This document shows positions 17,784 to 25,701 of a stretch of DNA of 64,000 nucleotides, in pieces. Made by a program: the position numbers and the translations under genes. The stretch is from positions 1-64,000 of the forward strand of contig NZ_JAPJZH010000013.1 of assembly GCF_027889715.1 (NCBI RefSeq), in the 5' to 3' direction. Positions within the stretch are counted from its first letter, which is position 1; every line of letters starts with the position of its first letter. The notes below the pieces were generated by a model. That model searched no databases. It was not told the origin of the DNA and was given only the letters and a program-made list of their open reading frames with translations. The DNA is from Allohoeflea poritis (lineage in GTDB: Bacteria > Pseudomonadota > Alphaproteobacteria > Rhizobiales > Rhizobiaceae).

Positions 17784-18695
17784 TTATGTGCTCTGGTCCA
17801 GCAGTCTGACATGCGCACGCACCGGAAATGTTCCCATGCCCTGGATCTTTGGCGGAACCGCGAAGAACTCGAAACCTTCGACCGGCACCTGGTCCAGATT
17901 GCAAAGATGCTCGACAATAGGGATTTCGCCGGCCAGCAGTGTTGAGTGGACCGGGCGGGTGCCACCGGAGGTGTCGTCGATGTTGAGGGAATCAATTCCA
18001 ACGACCGTCGCGCCATTATCGCGAAGGTAAACTGCTGCCGCCTCGGTGAGAAACGGATGGTTTTCAAAATAGTGGTCGGTGCCCCAGTGACGGCTCCAGC
18101 CGGTGTCAACCAGCACCGCCTTGCCGCGCACATCGGCTGCGGCGAAGATCGGCCAGTCGATGGCACTCCCGTCATTGCCGGCAACCCTGACCACAAGGCC
18201 GGGAACGCCGGAAATTCTGTCGAGAACAAGATCTTCCAGGTCATGCCCGTTGCTGTATCGGTGGTAGGGCGTGTCCAGATAGGTGCCGGTATTGGCGACC
18301 ATCTCGATCTTCCCGATCTGGAACTGCGTTCCTTCCGCGTAATGCTCCCTCGAGCCGGCGAATGAAAGATGGTCGCAGATCAGCGGCGCGGGAAGACCCT
18401 TGTAGGTCATCATCCCGTCAATAATGGTGTGACTGAGGTCGATCAGCTTTTGTGTTCCGGTATCCGCGCCAGCGTTAATTTGCCCGGCGCCCTTGTGCTG
18501 TTCCTCGATGATTTTCTTGTCGAGGATCCTGATCTCACCCACCATGAGAAGGCCGAGATTGCGGATAATCTCGGCGGACAGCGCTTCGTCCGTGATGTCA
18601 TCACCGGCAATATCGAGACGAAAGCCCTGGCCCTGGATGCCGCCGCCGTTCGAGAATTCGATCTCGAAATCGAAACACACCCTTTTGTCAGCCAT
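17784..18695 (-). CDS. Cyclase-family (kynurenine formamidase-like) hydrolase with extra N-terminal domain
   Basis: Residues from about 84 onward form a COG1878 cyclase domain of 303 total residues. The usual HxGTHxDxPxH metal site reads N135-T-G-T-Y139-L-D141-T-P-Y-H145, so Asp and His remain but two His are replaced. Downstream family blocks VLVDTGWSRHWGT and VVGIDSLNIDD are intact. An N-terminal module of about 80 residues (FEIEFSNGGGIQGQGFRLDI) looks like a small separate domain fused in front. The gene overlaps the CGNR regulator gene by eight bases, so both are in one operon. Substrates of the family include N-formylkynurenine, isatin and cyclic amides; the true one here is open. Confidence 0.8.
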   Translation of the reverse strand: MADKRVCFDFEIEFSNGGGIQGQGFRLDIAGDDITDEALSAEIIRNLGLLMVGEIRILDKKIIEEQHKGAGQINAGADTGTQKLIDLSHTIIDGMMTYKGLPAPLICDHLSFAGSREHYAEGTQFQIGKIEMVANTGTYLDTPYHRYSNGHDLEDLVLDRISGVPGLVVRVAGNDGSAIDWPIFAAADVRGKAVLVDTGWSRHWGTDHYFENHPFLTEAAAVYLRDNGATVVGIDSLNIDDTSGGTRPVHSTLLAGEIPIVEHLCNLDQVPVEGFEFFAVPPKIQGMGTFPVRAHVRLLDQST

Positions 18696-19254
18696 GGTTC
18701 GCCTCTTGTGCTTTGGCGGCCCGGTGGCGCCGGACCTTGGCGCGGTTGCCGCATCCCGATGAGGAAGAGCACCAGCGGCGGTTCTGGGGTCTGGAATTAT
18801 CCTGAAACAGCATCTGGCATTCGATGCAGCGGCGGATCCGGATGGAGGCCGGTTTGCTCAGGCAAAGCACCGCGTCTGCGGCTGTCGCTGCAAGCGCGGC
18901 ATCGACCGGATCCCTTACCACGTGCCGGACCTCCCCATCGACCCATTGTGGTCGGGGATCGGTGTTTGCCGCGAGACGGTTGATCAGGTCGATATCGTCC
19001 GGTTCCGGGCTTTGCTCTGAAATGATTGAGGTCGCGCTTTCGAAGATGGCTTCGCGCAGCGCTTTGGCCTCCATCAGTTCCTTTTCCGAAACATCTGATA
19101 TCGGGCTGTCCGAGAGGCCTGCGGCCACGATCCACCGGCCCAGCGCATCGGGCGTGTCGAGCAGATCGTGCGGGTCAGACGCACGGTTGGCGATCGTGTC
19201 GACAAGGTTCAGTGAAAGGCAGCCTGCCGTGAACTCAAATGAGGTTCTTTTCAT
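18688..19254 (-). CDS. CGNR zinc-finger protein with ABATE domain, probable regulator
   Basis: This 188-residue protein has an N-terminal ABATE domain (about residues 1-130, opening FEFTAGCLSLNLVDTIANR) and a C-terminal CGNR zinc finger. The finger is RRCIECQMLFQ followed by RRWCSSSSGCGNRAKVRRHR, which provides the four cysteines and a basic tail for DNA binding. Such proteins are thought to be stress- or ligand-responsive transcription regulators. It is the first gene of a two-gene operon with the cyclase-family hydrolase and has a 15-bp palindrome about 45 bases upstream, suggesting autoregulation. Confidence 0.88.
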   Translation of the reverse strand: MKRTSFEFTAGCLSLNLVDTIANRASDPHDLLDTPDALGRWIVAAGLSDSPISDVSEKELMEAKALREAIFESATSIISEQSPEPDDIDLINRLAANTDPRPQWVDGEVRHVVRDPVDAALAATAADAVLCLSKPASIRIRRCIECQMLFQDNSRPQNRRWCSSSSGCGNRAKVRRHRAAKAQEANHG

Positions 19255-19296
19255 GGGACCTATTGCATTCCTGTTCGAGTTGCTTATTTTGATGAC

Positions 19297-19311
19297 ACCT
19301 GTTTAACAGGT
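19297..19311. promoter_or_regulatory. 15-bp palindrome upstream of the CGNR operon
   Basis: ACCTGTTTAACAGGT is a perfect inverted repeat (7-bp arms, one central base) 43-57 bases upstream of the CGNR gene start. It is well placed to be the operator for the CGNR operon and could also affect the divergent gene at 19409. Confidence 0.5.
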
Positions 19312-19408
19312 TACATTTGAAAGTGCAAGCCCGCATAGCCGGGCGGGGTGGTGACCTCGGTCGCTGCCACAGGTCCGGCTGTGCCTTGAGAAAGCGAAGG
19401 AAAATGAA

Positions 19409-20788
19409 ATGCTGAAACTGGAAAACCCGGAAACATTGGATATTTCGAGAGCCTTGCTGGCCCCGGCCATTCGAAAATCAGCCGCCATTGCCGGCCTTGC
19501 CGCCTTGTGCATCGGCGCGCCGAGCGGACCGGCGGTTGCCGACGGAATAGCAAGCATCAAGCATATGTCGATCAGCACACAGGGTATGGCGACCGGGACG
19601 GTCCATGTCATCTCGACCGACGGCAAGACGTGGAACAAGATCAAATCGGGATCGGCCCAGTTCGCAGGTCAGATGAAGGTCGACACCAAATGGCCGGGTT
19701 ACGTAGACAAGGTTGCGGTCTTCCTTGGCAAATGCAGTGGCCACGCCTGTGACGGCTCTGCGCGGATCTACGCGGCTGACACCAGCGCTAGGGATTTCGT
19801 CAAGTCGGAGACCTTCGGATTCAATCCGACGAAGCTCGTGAGTGCCTTGATTGACGGAAGCGCCATTTATAACCATGGAAAACGCATCATCGATGAATGC
19901 AACAAGGGTCTGCAGGCCGATGGCCCGACCAAGGAAAGGAGCTTCAACCAGCTCATTCAGCTCACATTGGGCGCCAATACGGGCAAGGCGCTCTACAAGA
20001 AGAACTTTCAGAATGAGATAGGGCTGGTCGAGAATCCGGACCATGTCGCCCACGGCCAGGTTGCGATCAAGGTGTATTGCGAGCCTGCCGCCCCGCCGCC
20101 TGAATCGGCCGAGGTCAGACTTCCGCTGAAGATGACGGACCTCAAACTGTTCCTGTCGACCTATTCCAATGCCGTGTCCAAGCCGTCGATCGGCCTGACC
20201 TGCAAGAAGGGCCAGGTCCTGGTGCGGGCGAAAACCAACCGGGAAGGCCCGGTCAAGCTGCGACTGTGGACACAGGTCGGAAAAGGGCCCATGCAGAGTC
20301 AACTGATCGAAGTGTGGTCCACGTCGGTCGGCGGCGGCAACTATCAGGCGGAATTTGAGAAATGGATTTCCGTTTCCAAGAATTCCGTACTCAAGGCCCG
20401 CGTTGAGGATCTGATCACCAAGCCGGTCGGGTTTCATGCCGGCTGGAAGAACCTGTCGCTGAAGTGCCAGTCGCCGGGGGCAGGCGGTTTTGCCCAGCAG
20501 CAAAAGCCCGACAGTTCGGCCGGAAAGCCCAATGCCGGAAAGCAAAACGGCCGTGTCATCAAGGGCAACAAGGCTGGTGGACGCAAGACCAAGATCGGCA
20601 AGCGCAAGCCGCGCCCGGCCGTCAACAGGCCTGATCCCGGCAAGGCTCTGATGAAGGGCTTGTTTCCGAAACGTGTTCAGAAGAACCAGCGTGTCCGGCC
20701 TGCACGCAACACCCAGACAAGACCGAAGCCGCGCAAACCGCAGCAACGCCGGATCGGAAACGGGCGATTTATGAAAAAGAACCGCTGA
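19409..20788 (+). CDS. Exported protein of unknown function with long basic C-terminal tail
   Basis: I do not recognise this 459-residue protein. The N-terminus (about residues 1-46) is long for a signal peptide but has a hydrophobic core LAALCIGAPSGPAVADG, consistent with export. The middle (about 50-345) is a soluble region with several Cys (KCSGHACDG, DECNKGL, VYCEPA, LTCKKG) that could form disulfides, and AEVRLPLKMTDLKLFL may mark a second domain. The last 100 residues are rich in Lys, Arg, Pro and Gln with almost no acidic residues, ending GNGRFMKKNR. A GAAGG ribosome site fits the start. A good terminator follows. It may bind acidic polymers such as DNA or polysaccharide; that is inference from charge. 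Confidence 0.75.
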   Translation: MLKLENPETLDISRALLAPAIRKSAAIAGLAALCIGAPSGPAVADGIASIKHMSISTQGMATGTVHVISTDGKTWNKIKSGSAQFAGQMKVDTKWPGYVDKVAVFLGKCSGHACDGSARIYAADTSARDFVKSETFGFNPTKLVSALIDGSAIYNHGKRIIDECNKGLQADGPTKERSFNQLIQLTLGANTGKALYKKNFQNEIGLVENPDHVAHGQVAIKVYCEPAAPPPESAEVRLPLKMTDLKLFLSTYSNAVSKPSIGLTCKKGQVLVRAKTNREGPVKLRLWTQVGKGPMQSQLIEVWSTSVGGGNYQAEFEKWISVSKNSVLKARVEDLITKPVGFHAGWKNLSLKCQSPGAGGFAQQQKPDSSAGKPNAGKQNGRVIKGNKAGGRKTKIGKRKPRPAVNRPDPGKALMKGLFPKRVQKNQRVRPARNTQTRPKPRKPQQRRIGNGRFMKKNR

Positions 20789-20852
20789 ACGCCACAAGCG
20801 GACGAGAGCCCTTGCCCCCGGATCGGCCCAGAGACTTCCAGAACACCAAAGG

Positions 20853-20877
20853 CGCGGCTTCATTGGCCGCGTTTTTT
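20853..20877 (+). terminator. Rho-independent terminator
   Basis: CGCGGC (20853-20858) pairs with GCCGCG (20866-20871) across a 7-nt loop, followed by six T. It ends transcription of the basic-tail protein gene. Confidence 0.85.
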
Positions 20878-21154
20878 AGTTCCAGCCGAGGTCAGGCCCG
20901 GCTGGTGAGCGTGGCGAACGGGGCGAGCGCCGCAGTCCCGACAGCCAAAATCGCTGCGAACGCGCCGGTTGGCGGCTGAGGAAGAACGCAAACGGCAGGG
21001 CGGAACGCTTCACTCTCCGAAAATCAGCTTCAGCTAATTGTGGAAAACAATGCACATATTGATTGAAATTCACATATTCACGGTTCTGTATATTCGTGAT
21101 TTTGTTGTATGCACGAAAAACTTTTTTGGGGGCGCACACCCATAGGAGTTTCAA
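20878..21154. other. Intergenic, no gene recognised; promoter region for the sulfotransferase gene
   Basis: The first 140 bases are GC-rich with no gene pattern. From about 21030 the sequence becomes AT-rich (for example runs around TTGATTGAAATTCACATATTC), which fits a promoter for the gene at 21155. A minus-strand reading frame here has no ribosome site and an atypical composition. Confidence 0.5.
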
Positions 21155-21934
21155 TTGAACGTATTTCCAATCAAATCATTTAAAGCCAGATTGAAGACCA
21201 GGCGCTGGAAAAAAGAGATTCCGGCACATATCGAGCGTTTGAACGCGTCGGAGGTCATTATCGTTGCCGGATACCCGAAGTCAGGAAGCACCTGGCTTTG
21301 CAGGTTGATTGCCGAGGCGATCGATTGTCCGGTCGCGGGATATACGGGCATCATCAGATCCAGGGACGAGGCTGTCGAAGGGCAGGGAAGAGCGGCTGAC
21401 AAAGTGGTTCTCAAGTCCCATCACCCATACGAGGTGTTTCAGCGCCTCCGACTGCCCGGGAATGTGAAATTGGTGTTTATCGTCCGCGACCCGCGCGATG
21501 TCGCGGTCTCGGGAATGCGGTATTTCTATTCGGATTCGCGATACAGCGAGACCAATATGCTCAATCGCATGTTGCCGGACGCGGTTCCGTTTGATTGGAA
21601 TTCCATTGGATGGTCCGAATATGTCATGAGTTATCTGAATGCGGACATGCCCCATATAAAATATGAGGACCTGCTCGCCGATACGGAAAACGAATTGAAA
21701 CGCGTGCTGTGCGAATTGGATATCGGCTTCCAGGAGGATCGGATCCACGAGGCCGTAAAGAACCAATCCTTCGCTGTCGCAAAGGCCCGATATCAGAAGA
21801 CCGGCGACAAGCGGAAACTGGAACATATGGGAAGCGGAAAGGCCGGCTCATTCCGCGGCACGCTATCCCAGCATACGATCAACACGATAAACCGGGAAAT
21901 GTCCGCCGCAATGTCCGCGTGCGGCTTCACGTAA
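21155..21934 (+). CDS. PAPS-dependent sulfotransferase domain protein
   Basis: This 259-residue protein transfers sulfate from PAPS to an acceptor. The 5'-phosphosulfate loop is GYPKSGSTWLCRL (about residues 38-50), with the catalytic Lys. The 3'-phosphate motif is VFIVRDPRDVAVSGMRYFY (about 108-126), containing the conserved Arg and Ser. A DLLADTENELKRVLCEL segment follows, as in carbohydrate and lipid sulfotransferases of bacteria. The start is a TTG with AGGAG six bases upstream; no ATG fits. It could sulfate a surface glycan or lipid, as Nod-factor or lipopolysaccharide enzymes do, but no operon partner identifies the acceptor. Confidence 0.85.
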   Translation: MNVFPIKSFKARLKTRRWKKEIPAHIERLNASEVIIVAGYPKSGSTWLCRLIAEAIDCPVAGYTGIIRSRDEAVEGQGRAADKVVLKSHHPYEVFQRLRLPGNVKLVFIVRDPRDVAVSGMRYFYSDSRYSETNMLNRMLPDAVPFDWNSIGWSEYVMSYLNADMPHIKYEDLLADTENELKRVLCELDIGFQEDRIHEAVKNQSFAVAKARYQKTGDKRKLEHMGSGKAGSFRGTLSQHTINTINREMSAAMSACGFT

Positions 21935-22085
21935 GAAACCGCATGCCTGCGACGCGGCTTTGTTGACCCGATTGCGAAACCGCAGTGGAATAGGCGTCTT
22001 GTCTTGTCCCATTTTTGGGGGCAGTTCGGTTGTAGGTCGGGTTTTCCTGATCGGATGGCAACCAGGATTCGCTCAATGCGCCGGT

Positions 22086-22964
22086 TCATCCGCTTGGCAG
22101 GCGAGCATTGCGAAACGCATCCAGCAGGCCGCGCCTTTTCGGTAGGTCGAGCGGTATGGACAGGTCTTTGAACACCTTCAGTTTCTTCGCTTCTGATTTT
22201 GGCGAGTTCGGATGGCAGATGACCGCATGCTTCACGCACGCTCGGGTCGTGCCGTGACGCTGGAATTTCGCATGTGGCAATGCCGCAAGTTGCAACCCGC
22301 TATGGCGGCAAGATCCGCCGATGGGGGCCAGCCATCCATTGTGTAAATTACAGTGCTCCCATCCTTGGGGTTTTTCATTCCAGCGCACATCGTATTGATT
22401 CAGCAAAAGCCCGTTCAGGCAAATCTGGTCGTCGCCGGAAAAATTCTCCACTGCTTCGGAGCAAAGGCGCCTGGCGGGTTCCCCGGCGCGAAGAGCAAAG
22501 AAACCGGTGCATATCGAAAAACCCCAGGCCTCCTTGCTTTCCCTGGGAAACGATCCCGGTTGAAAGGCAATGTCGAAATCACAAAGATTGAGTTCCGGCA
22601 GCGGATCCGACAGCCAAATGGCATCTGCATCGCTGAAGATGATGTTTCGGCCAAGATTGAGGTATTTGAGTGCAGCCGGGAACTTCAATGAGATCGTGTG
22701 TGTTGCGCTGTCACTCTTGAAACCGCTGTTTTGCCAGACGCTTTTCTTCCAGTACGAGTATTCGGACGCCATATACGCCCCGTCGCAACTGAATCCGCGG
22801 TCGCTGAGGAACGTGTGGGATTCCTGATCGGAACAGACAATTGTCGGATCGATACCGCTCGCCGATCTTACGCTCGTTGCCCAGGCGGCTGCAATTCGTG
22901 TGTATTGCCTGTTGATGACGGTAAAAACGGTCGTATTCGCTCTATCGAAATCTGATTTTGGCAT
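22086..22964 (-). CDS. Putative nucleotide-diphospho-sugar transferase (GT-A fold)
   Basis: The 292-residue product has the signature of the nucleotide-diphospho-sugar transferase family: KYLNLGRNIIFSDADAIWL with the metal-binding D112-A-D114, then FSICTGFFALRAGEPA and the acidic pair in FSGDDQICLN. These residues place a UDP- or GDP-sugar and a metal ion. No signal peptide is present, so it is likely cytoplasmic. Base composition is lower in GC than the core genes. It is convergent with the sulfotransferase gene, and the two might modify the same surface polymer, though nothing proves it. Confidence 0.75.
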   Translation of the reverse strand: MPKSDFDRANTTVFTVINRQYTRIAAAWATSVRSASGIDPTIVCSDQESHTFLSDRGFSCDGAYMASEYSYWKKSVWQNSGFKSDSATHTISLKFPAALKYLNLGRNIIFSDADAIWLSDPLPELNLCDFDIAFQPGSFPRESKEAWGFSICTGFFALRAGEPARRLCSEAVENFSGDDQICLNGLLLNQYDVRWNEKPQGWEHCNLHNGWLAPIGGSCRHSGLQLAALPHAKFQRHGTTRACVKHAVICHPNSPKSEAKKLKVFKDLSIPLDLPKRRGLLDAFRNARLPSG

Positions 22965-23161
22965 GGTCCCGCGGCATTTCGGTTGGGCTTTGGGAGAGTG
23001 TCTTACTGCCCGCCAGGGCTTGTGGCAACGCGATGTCGCGATTGCCGAACCAGGCGATGAGGATCAGTCCTTGCGTCACCGTTCAGTCGTCGACCCGATC
23101 GAAACGCTGGATAAAGGCTTTCCGGGCAGCGAAGCTGCGGGAAAGTGCCCCTGAACGGTAT

Positions 23162-23527
23162 TCAGGCGCGGCCGACCAGCCGGGTGAGGATATAGCCGAT
23201 GGTCGCCGCCGCCAGCATGGGCAGGACACCATAGGCAATGATGCCGAGCGGTCCCAGAAGTCCGCCCATGATCATGCCGACCAGCGAGACCGGCAGGGCA
23301 AGCGCCGAAATCCCCCACAGCCACAATCGTTGCGAACGCGCCGGCAGGCGGCCGAGCACGAATGCCACCGGCAGCGCCATCAGCCACCCCGTTGGCACGA
23401 AGATAAGCCCCTGCAGCACCGTCTCCGCGTCAATGCGCCCGAAGCGGAAGAGGAAAATGAGCATCTGGATTGCGTAGACCACAGGGCCGGCAAGAAGGAC
23501 CAGGGAAAAGCTCTGGATGGGTGTCAT
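23162..23527 (-). CDS. Small four-helix membrane protein, unknown
   Basis: I do not recognise the family of this 121-residue protein. Four hydrophobic helices are visible, at about residues 7-27, 38-58, 67-88 and 95-115, connected by short basic loops (GRLPARSQRLW). That predicts an inner-membrane protein with no soluble domain. The 197 bases upstream of the stop side, to 22964, hold no gene that I can support. No neighbour suggests a role. Confidence 0.6.
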   Translation of the reverse strand: MTPIQSFSLVLLAGPVVYAIQMLIFLFRFGRIDAETVLQGLIFVPTGWLMALPVAFVLGRLPARSQRLWLWGISALALPVSLVGMIMGGLLGPLGIIAYGVLPMLAAATIGYILTRLVGRA

Positions 23528-23604
23528 GTGCGGTTCATGCGGTCACGGCAACAGCCGCCTCTCCTCTTTCGAAATTCAATAGGCCCACGCCTGCGCCGGC
23601 CCAG

Positions 23605-24075
23605 CTATTTATGCAGCGTGGCGTCGGTTTCCTGGTAGTAGCGCTGCAGCCATTTGCCGTCGCGCTTCATCCAGATTGCAGAGACGAGCACTTTCGCGGG
23701 CAATGGCTTTCCGTGGGCCGTGCCGTCGTAGAATTTTTCCTGTGTGATCAGGACAACGTCGTCGGCAAGCGCGAACATTTTCCGGTTGGCCTGCCCCGTG
23801 AAGGCATAATTGACCGACCCGAGGCTGACGATCTCCTCATCGATACTGGATTCGATCGGAAGATAGGGCAGGACGGCGACATGGTCCGGCATCATCATCG
23901 CCCGGATCATGGCGGGATCGGATGTCGCGAAGGCTTTGTCCAGTTCGGTCTGTGCGGCGTCGAGTTCGGCTTTCGTCTCGGCCGAGACGGTCGATTGCGC
24001 AAGGCCGGGTGCGGCGGCGGCCAATAGCATGGCAGCGGCAAGCAGGGCGCGGGCGATGAACAGGATCTTTGCCAT
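23605..24075 (-). CDS. Secreted NTF2/SnoaL-like (DUF4440-type) protein
   Basis: The 156-residue product has a signal peptide (residues 1-21, ending GLAQ) and an NTF2-like domain that begins with the helix AELDAAQTELDKAFATSDPA and MIRAMMMPDHVAV. Strand pairs KVLVSAIWMKRDGKWLQRYYQET near the end are typical of SnoaL/DUF4440 folds. These proteins are small binding or enzyme folds of diverse roles. The start at 24075 has AGAAGGA upstream; the longer open frame adds 88 residues with no such support. Its 5' region is partly duplicated about 1.1 kb away, at 25115-25260. Confidence 0.75.
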   Translation of the reverse strand: MAKILFIARALLAAAMLLAAAAPGLAQSTVSAETKAELDAAQTELDKAFATSDPAMIRAMMMPDHVAVLPYLPIESSIDEEIVSLGSVNYAFTGQANRKMFALADDVVLITQEKFYDGTAHGKPLPAKVLVSAIWMKRDGKWLQRYYQETDATLHK

Positions 24076-24262
24076 TGTCAGTCCTTCTGGTTCGTTTGCG
24101 CGCGGCTGGATGCAGTTTGCGCTCAAGGTGCAGCTTCCGGCGACGCGGCGCAAGCTTTGTTGGCGTACAGGATGGCTTGCGCTTATGTCCGCATGAGGGC
24201 GGCCCGGCCCGCTGGCCCGAACGGATCGGGGAGACCGGTCGTGGCGGCAAAGCCGAACCCGG

Positions 24263-25105
24263 CTATTTTCTCCAGATACCGAAGCGTTCCGACACATATC
24301 GTACGGCTTTGCAGTGCGCCGCAAACTGGTTGCCCACATCGGTTCGCAGTTTGTGAAGCGGAGCCAGGCGGTCCGAACGGGATGTGGCAGGCCATGAGAT
24401 GTTGCCGGGGTTCCAGACTGTTATTCCGCGTCTTGCATAGGTCGCGGAAAGCCAGATGTCATCCGTATGCCAGCATTCGTCCGGTATGGAGAATGCCGTC
24501 TCGTCGAAATGCGAACTATGACACAGGACGCCGGCCAGCCCCTCCGCGATGTCGCCAAAGCCTTGCGTATAGAAGGGCGTGCGGAACGGCTTTTTATAGT
24601 CGGCCCGGCGTGTTCGCGCGGTCACAATGTCCATCAGTCGCGCGGCGCGGTAAGCGATTGTGCGTTCTCCCCATTTGAACCGGGCATGCGGCTCCGGATG
24701 CGCGCAGACCCATTCCAGCCCGAATTGTGCAACAGGCGGCGTGGACGCGGCGATAACAGCGTGCGGGGCATGTTCGAGGCCGTCGAACAGCCGTTCCACA
24801 TGGCCATCATGCAGGTGCCTGTCATCATCGCAGTGAAATATGCGGGCATCCTCGTTTGCGAACAGCCTTGCGGTCGGCAGGACCTTTGTGGCGGGGCCCA
24901 GGTCGTCAAAGCCGGTATTGACCTCGATGCCGCGCGGCACATTCGGCAGCGTCCCGCCCCACTCGGGAAAGCGCCGGTAGGACGTCGGTATGTTCAAGAT
25001 GATATGATCGAAGCCGACCGACTGGTTCTTGAGCTCACGGCAGATCGTGCCCAGCGCCTTGAAGCGCGGTGGAATGGATGTGAAGCTCGCCACGCGGAGC
25101 GTCAT
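24263..25105 (-). CDS. Glycosyltransferase-like protein with DDD metal motif
   Basis: This 280-residue product opens MTLRVASFTSIPPRF, continues with DHIILNIPTSYRRFPEW, and has an acidic metal-binding site FHCDDDRHLHDG (D93-D95). A later DECWHTDDIWLSATYARRG segment has the character of the acceptor or base region of GT-A enzymes. I read it as a glycosyltransferase of unassigned family. No good ribosome site precedes the ATG at 25105. Instead, a 20-codon leader frame with its own ribosome site ends in an ATGA overlap with this start, so translation may be coupled. Confidence 0.68.
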   Translation of the reverse strand: MTLRVASFTSIPPRFKALGTICRELKNQSVGFDHIILNIPTSYRRFPEWGGTLPNVPRGIEVNTGFDDLGPATKVLPTARLFANEDARIFHCDDDRHLHDGHVERLFDGLEHAPHAVIAASTPPVAQFGLEWVCAHPEPHARFKWGERTIAYRAARLMDIVTARTRRADYKKPFRTPFYTQGFGDIAEGLAGVLCHSSHFDETAFSIPDECWHTDDIWLSATYARRGITVWNPGNISWPATSRSDRLAPLHKLRTDVGNQFAAHCKAVRYVSERFGIWRK

Positions 25106-25164
25106 GTTTGTCTCGCCCGGGATGACGCGAGGCGGGCGCGGGCGATGAACGGGGTCCTTGCCAT
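25102..25164 (-). CDS. 20-codon leader ORF, duplicated 5' end of the NTF2-like gene
   Basis: The frame reads MARTPFIARARLASSRARQT and stops in an ATGA overlap with the glycosyltransferase start. Its ATG and the ribosome site (GGAAGGACTGACA) copy those of the NTF2-like gene at 24075, whose protein opens MAKILFIARALLAA. It is likely a duplication remnant that now drives translation of the downstream gene, rather than a functional protein. Confidence 0.5.
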   Translation of the reverse strand: MARTPFIARARLASSRARQT

Positions 25165-25240
25165 TGTCAGTCCTTCCCGCTGGCGCGCGCGGTTGGATAT
25201 GGTTCGCCGGCAAGGTGCCGCCTCTGGCAGTGCGGCGCAA
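25115..25240. repeat. Imperfect duplicate of 24048-24165
   Basis: The plus strand around GCGGGCGATGAACGGGGTCC and TTGCCATTGTCAGTCCTTC matches 24052-24095, and the similarity continues to GCGGCGCAAGC near 24152 and 25240. I estimate roughly three quarters identity by eye. The copy covers the NTF2-like gene's promoter side, ribosome site and first dozen codons, in the same orientation. Confidence 0.7.
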
Positions 25241-25374
25241 GCCGAATTTACCGGCCGGCCTGAACCGGCGGATCGGCAAACTGTCACCTTAATCTGCGAA
25301 TATCGGGTTTCCGGCGCTTGGATCGCGCACCGGTTTTGTGGCATTTTGTACCTGCAACGGGGGATTCGATTGAC

Positions 25375-25695
25375 ATGATCAGGAACTGCGTTCTTGCAAC
25401 TGCGACACTGATTGCAACCGCCGGCGTATCGCTCGCACAGACCGCGCCCGATGTGCAGCGCGGCCGCACCATAGCCGCCACCCATTGCGCCGGGTGTCAT
25501 TCCATCGACAAGGTCGGCCCCAGCCCGCTCTCGATCGCCCCGCCGTTCCGCACACTGCACGAGAATTATCCCGTCGAGTCCCTTGAAGAAGCGCTGGTCG
25601 AAGGCATTGTCACCGGCCATCCCAGCATGCCGCAATTCAGCTTCGATCCGGATCAGGCGAGCAATCTGATCGCCTATCTCAAGACTTTGGAATAG
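25375..25695 (+). CDS. Small monohaem cytochrome c
   Basis: This 106-residue periplasmic c-type cytochrome has a signal peptide (residues 1-22, ending SLAQ), the haem-binding CAGCH motif (C38, C41, H42) and a probable axial Met in GHPSMPQFSF. It closes with NLIAYLKTLE, the standard C-terminal helix of class I cytochromes c. The ATG at 25375 is chosen because it starts the signal peptide; an earlier in-frame ATG adds 19 residues that spoil it. It stands alone with no oxidase or dehydrogenase nearby, so the electron partner is unknown. Confidence 0.88.
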   Translation: MIRNCVLATATLIATAGVSLAQTAPDVQRGRTIAATHCAGCHSIDKVGPSPLSIAPPFRTLHENYPVESLEEALVEGIVTGHPSMPQFSFDPDQASNLIAYLKTLE

Positions 25696-25701
25696 GGCCG
25701 C

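Noticed and set aside
20876-21154. 92-codon minus-strand frame after the terminator
   Set aside because: No ribosome site, spans the AT-rich promoter of the sulfotransferase gene, no motif.
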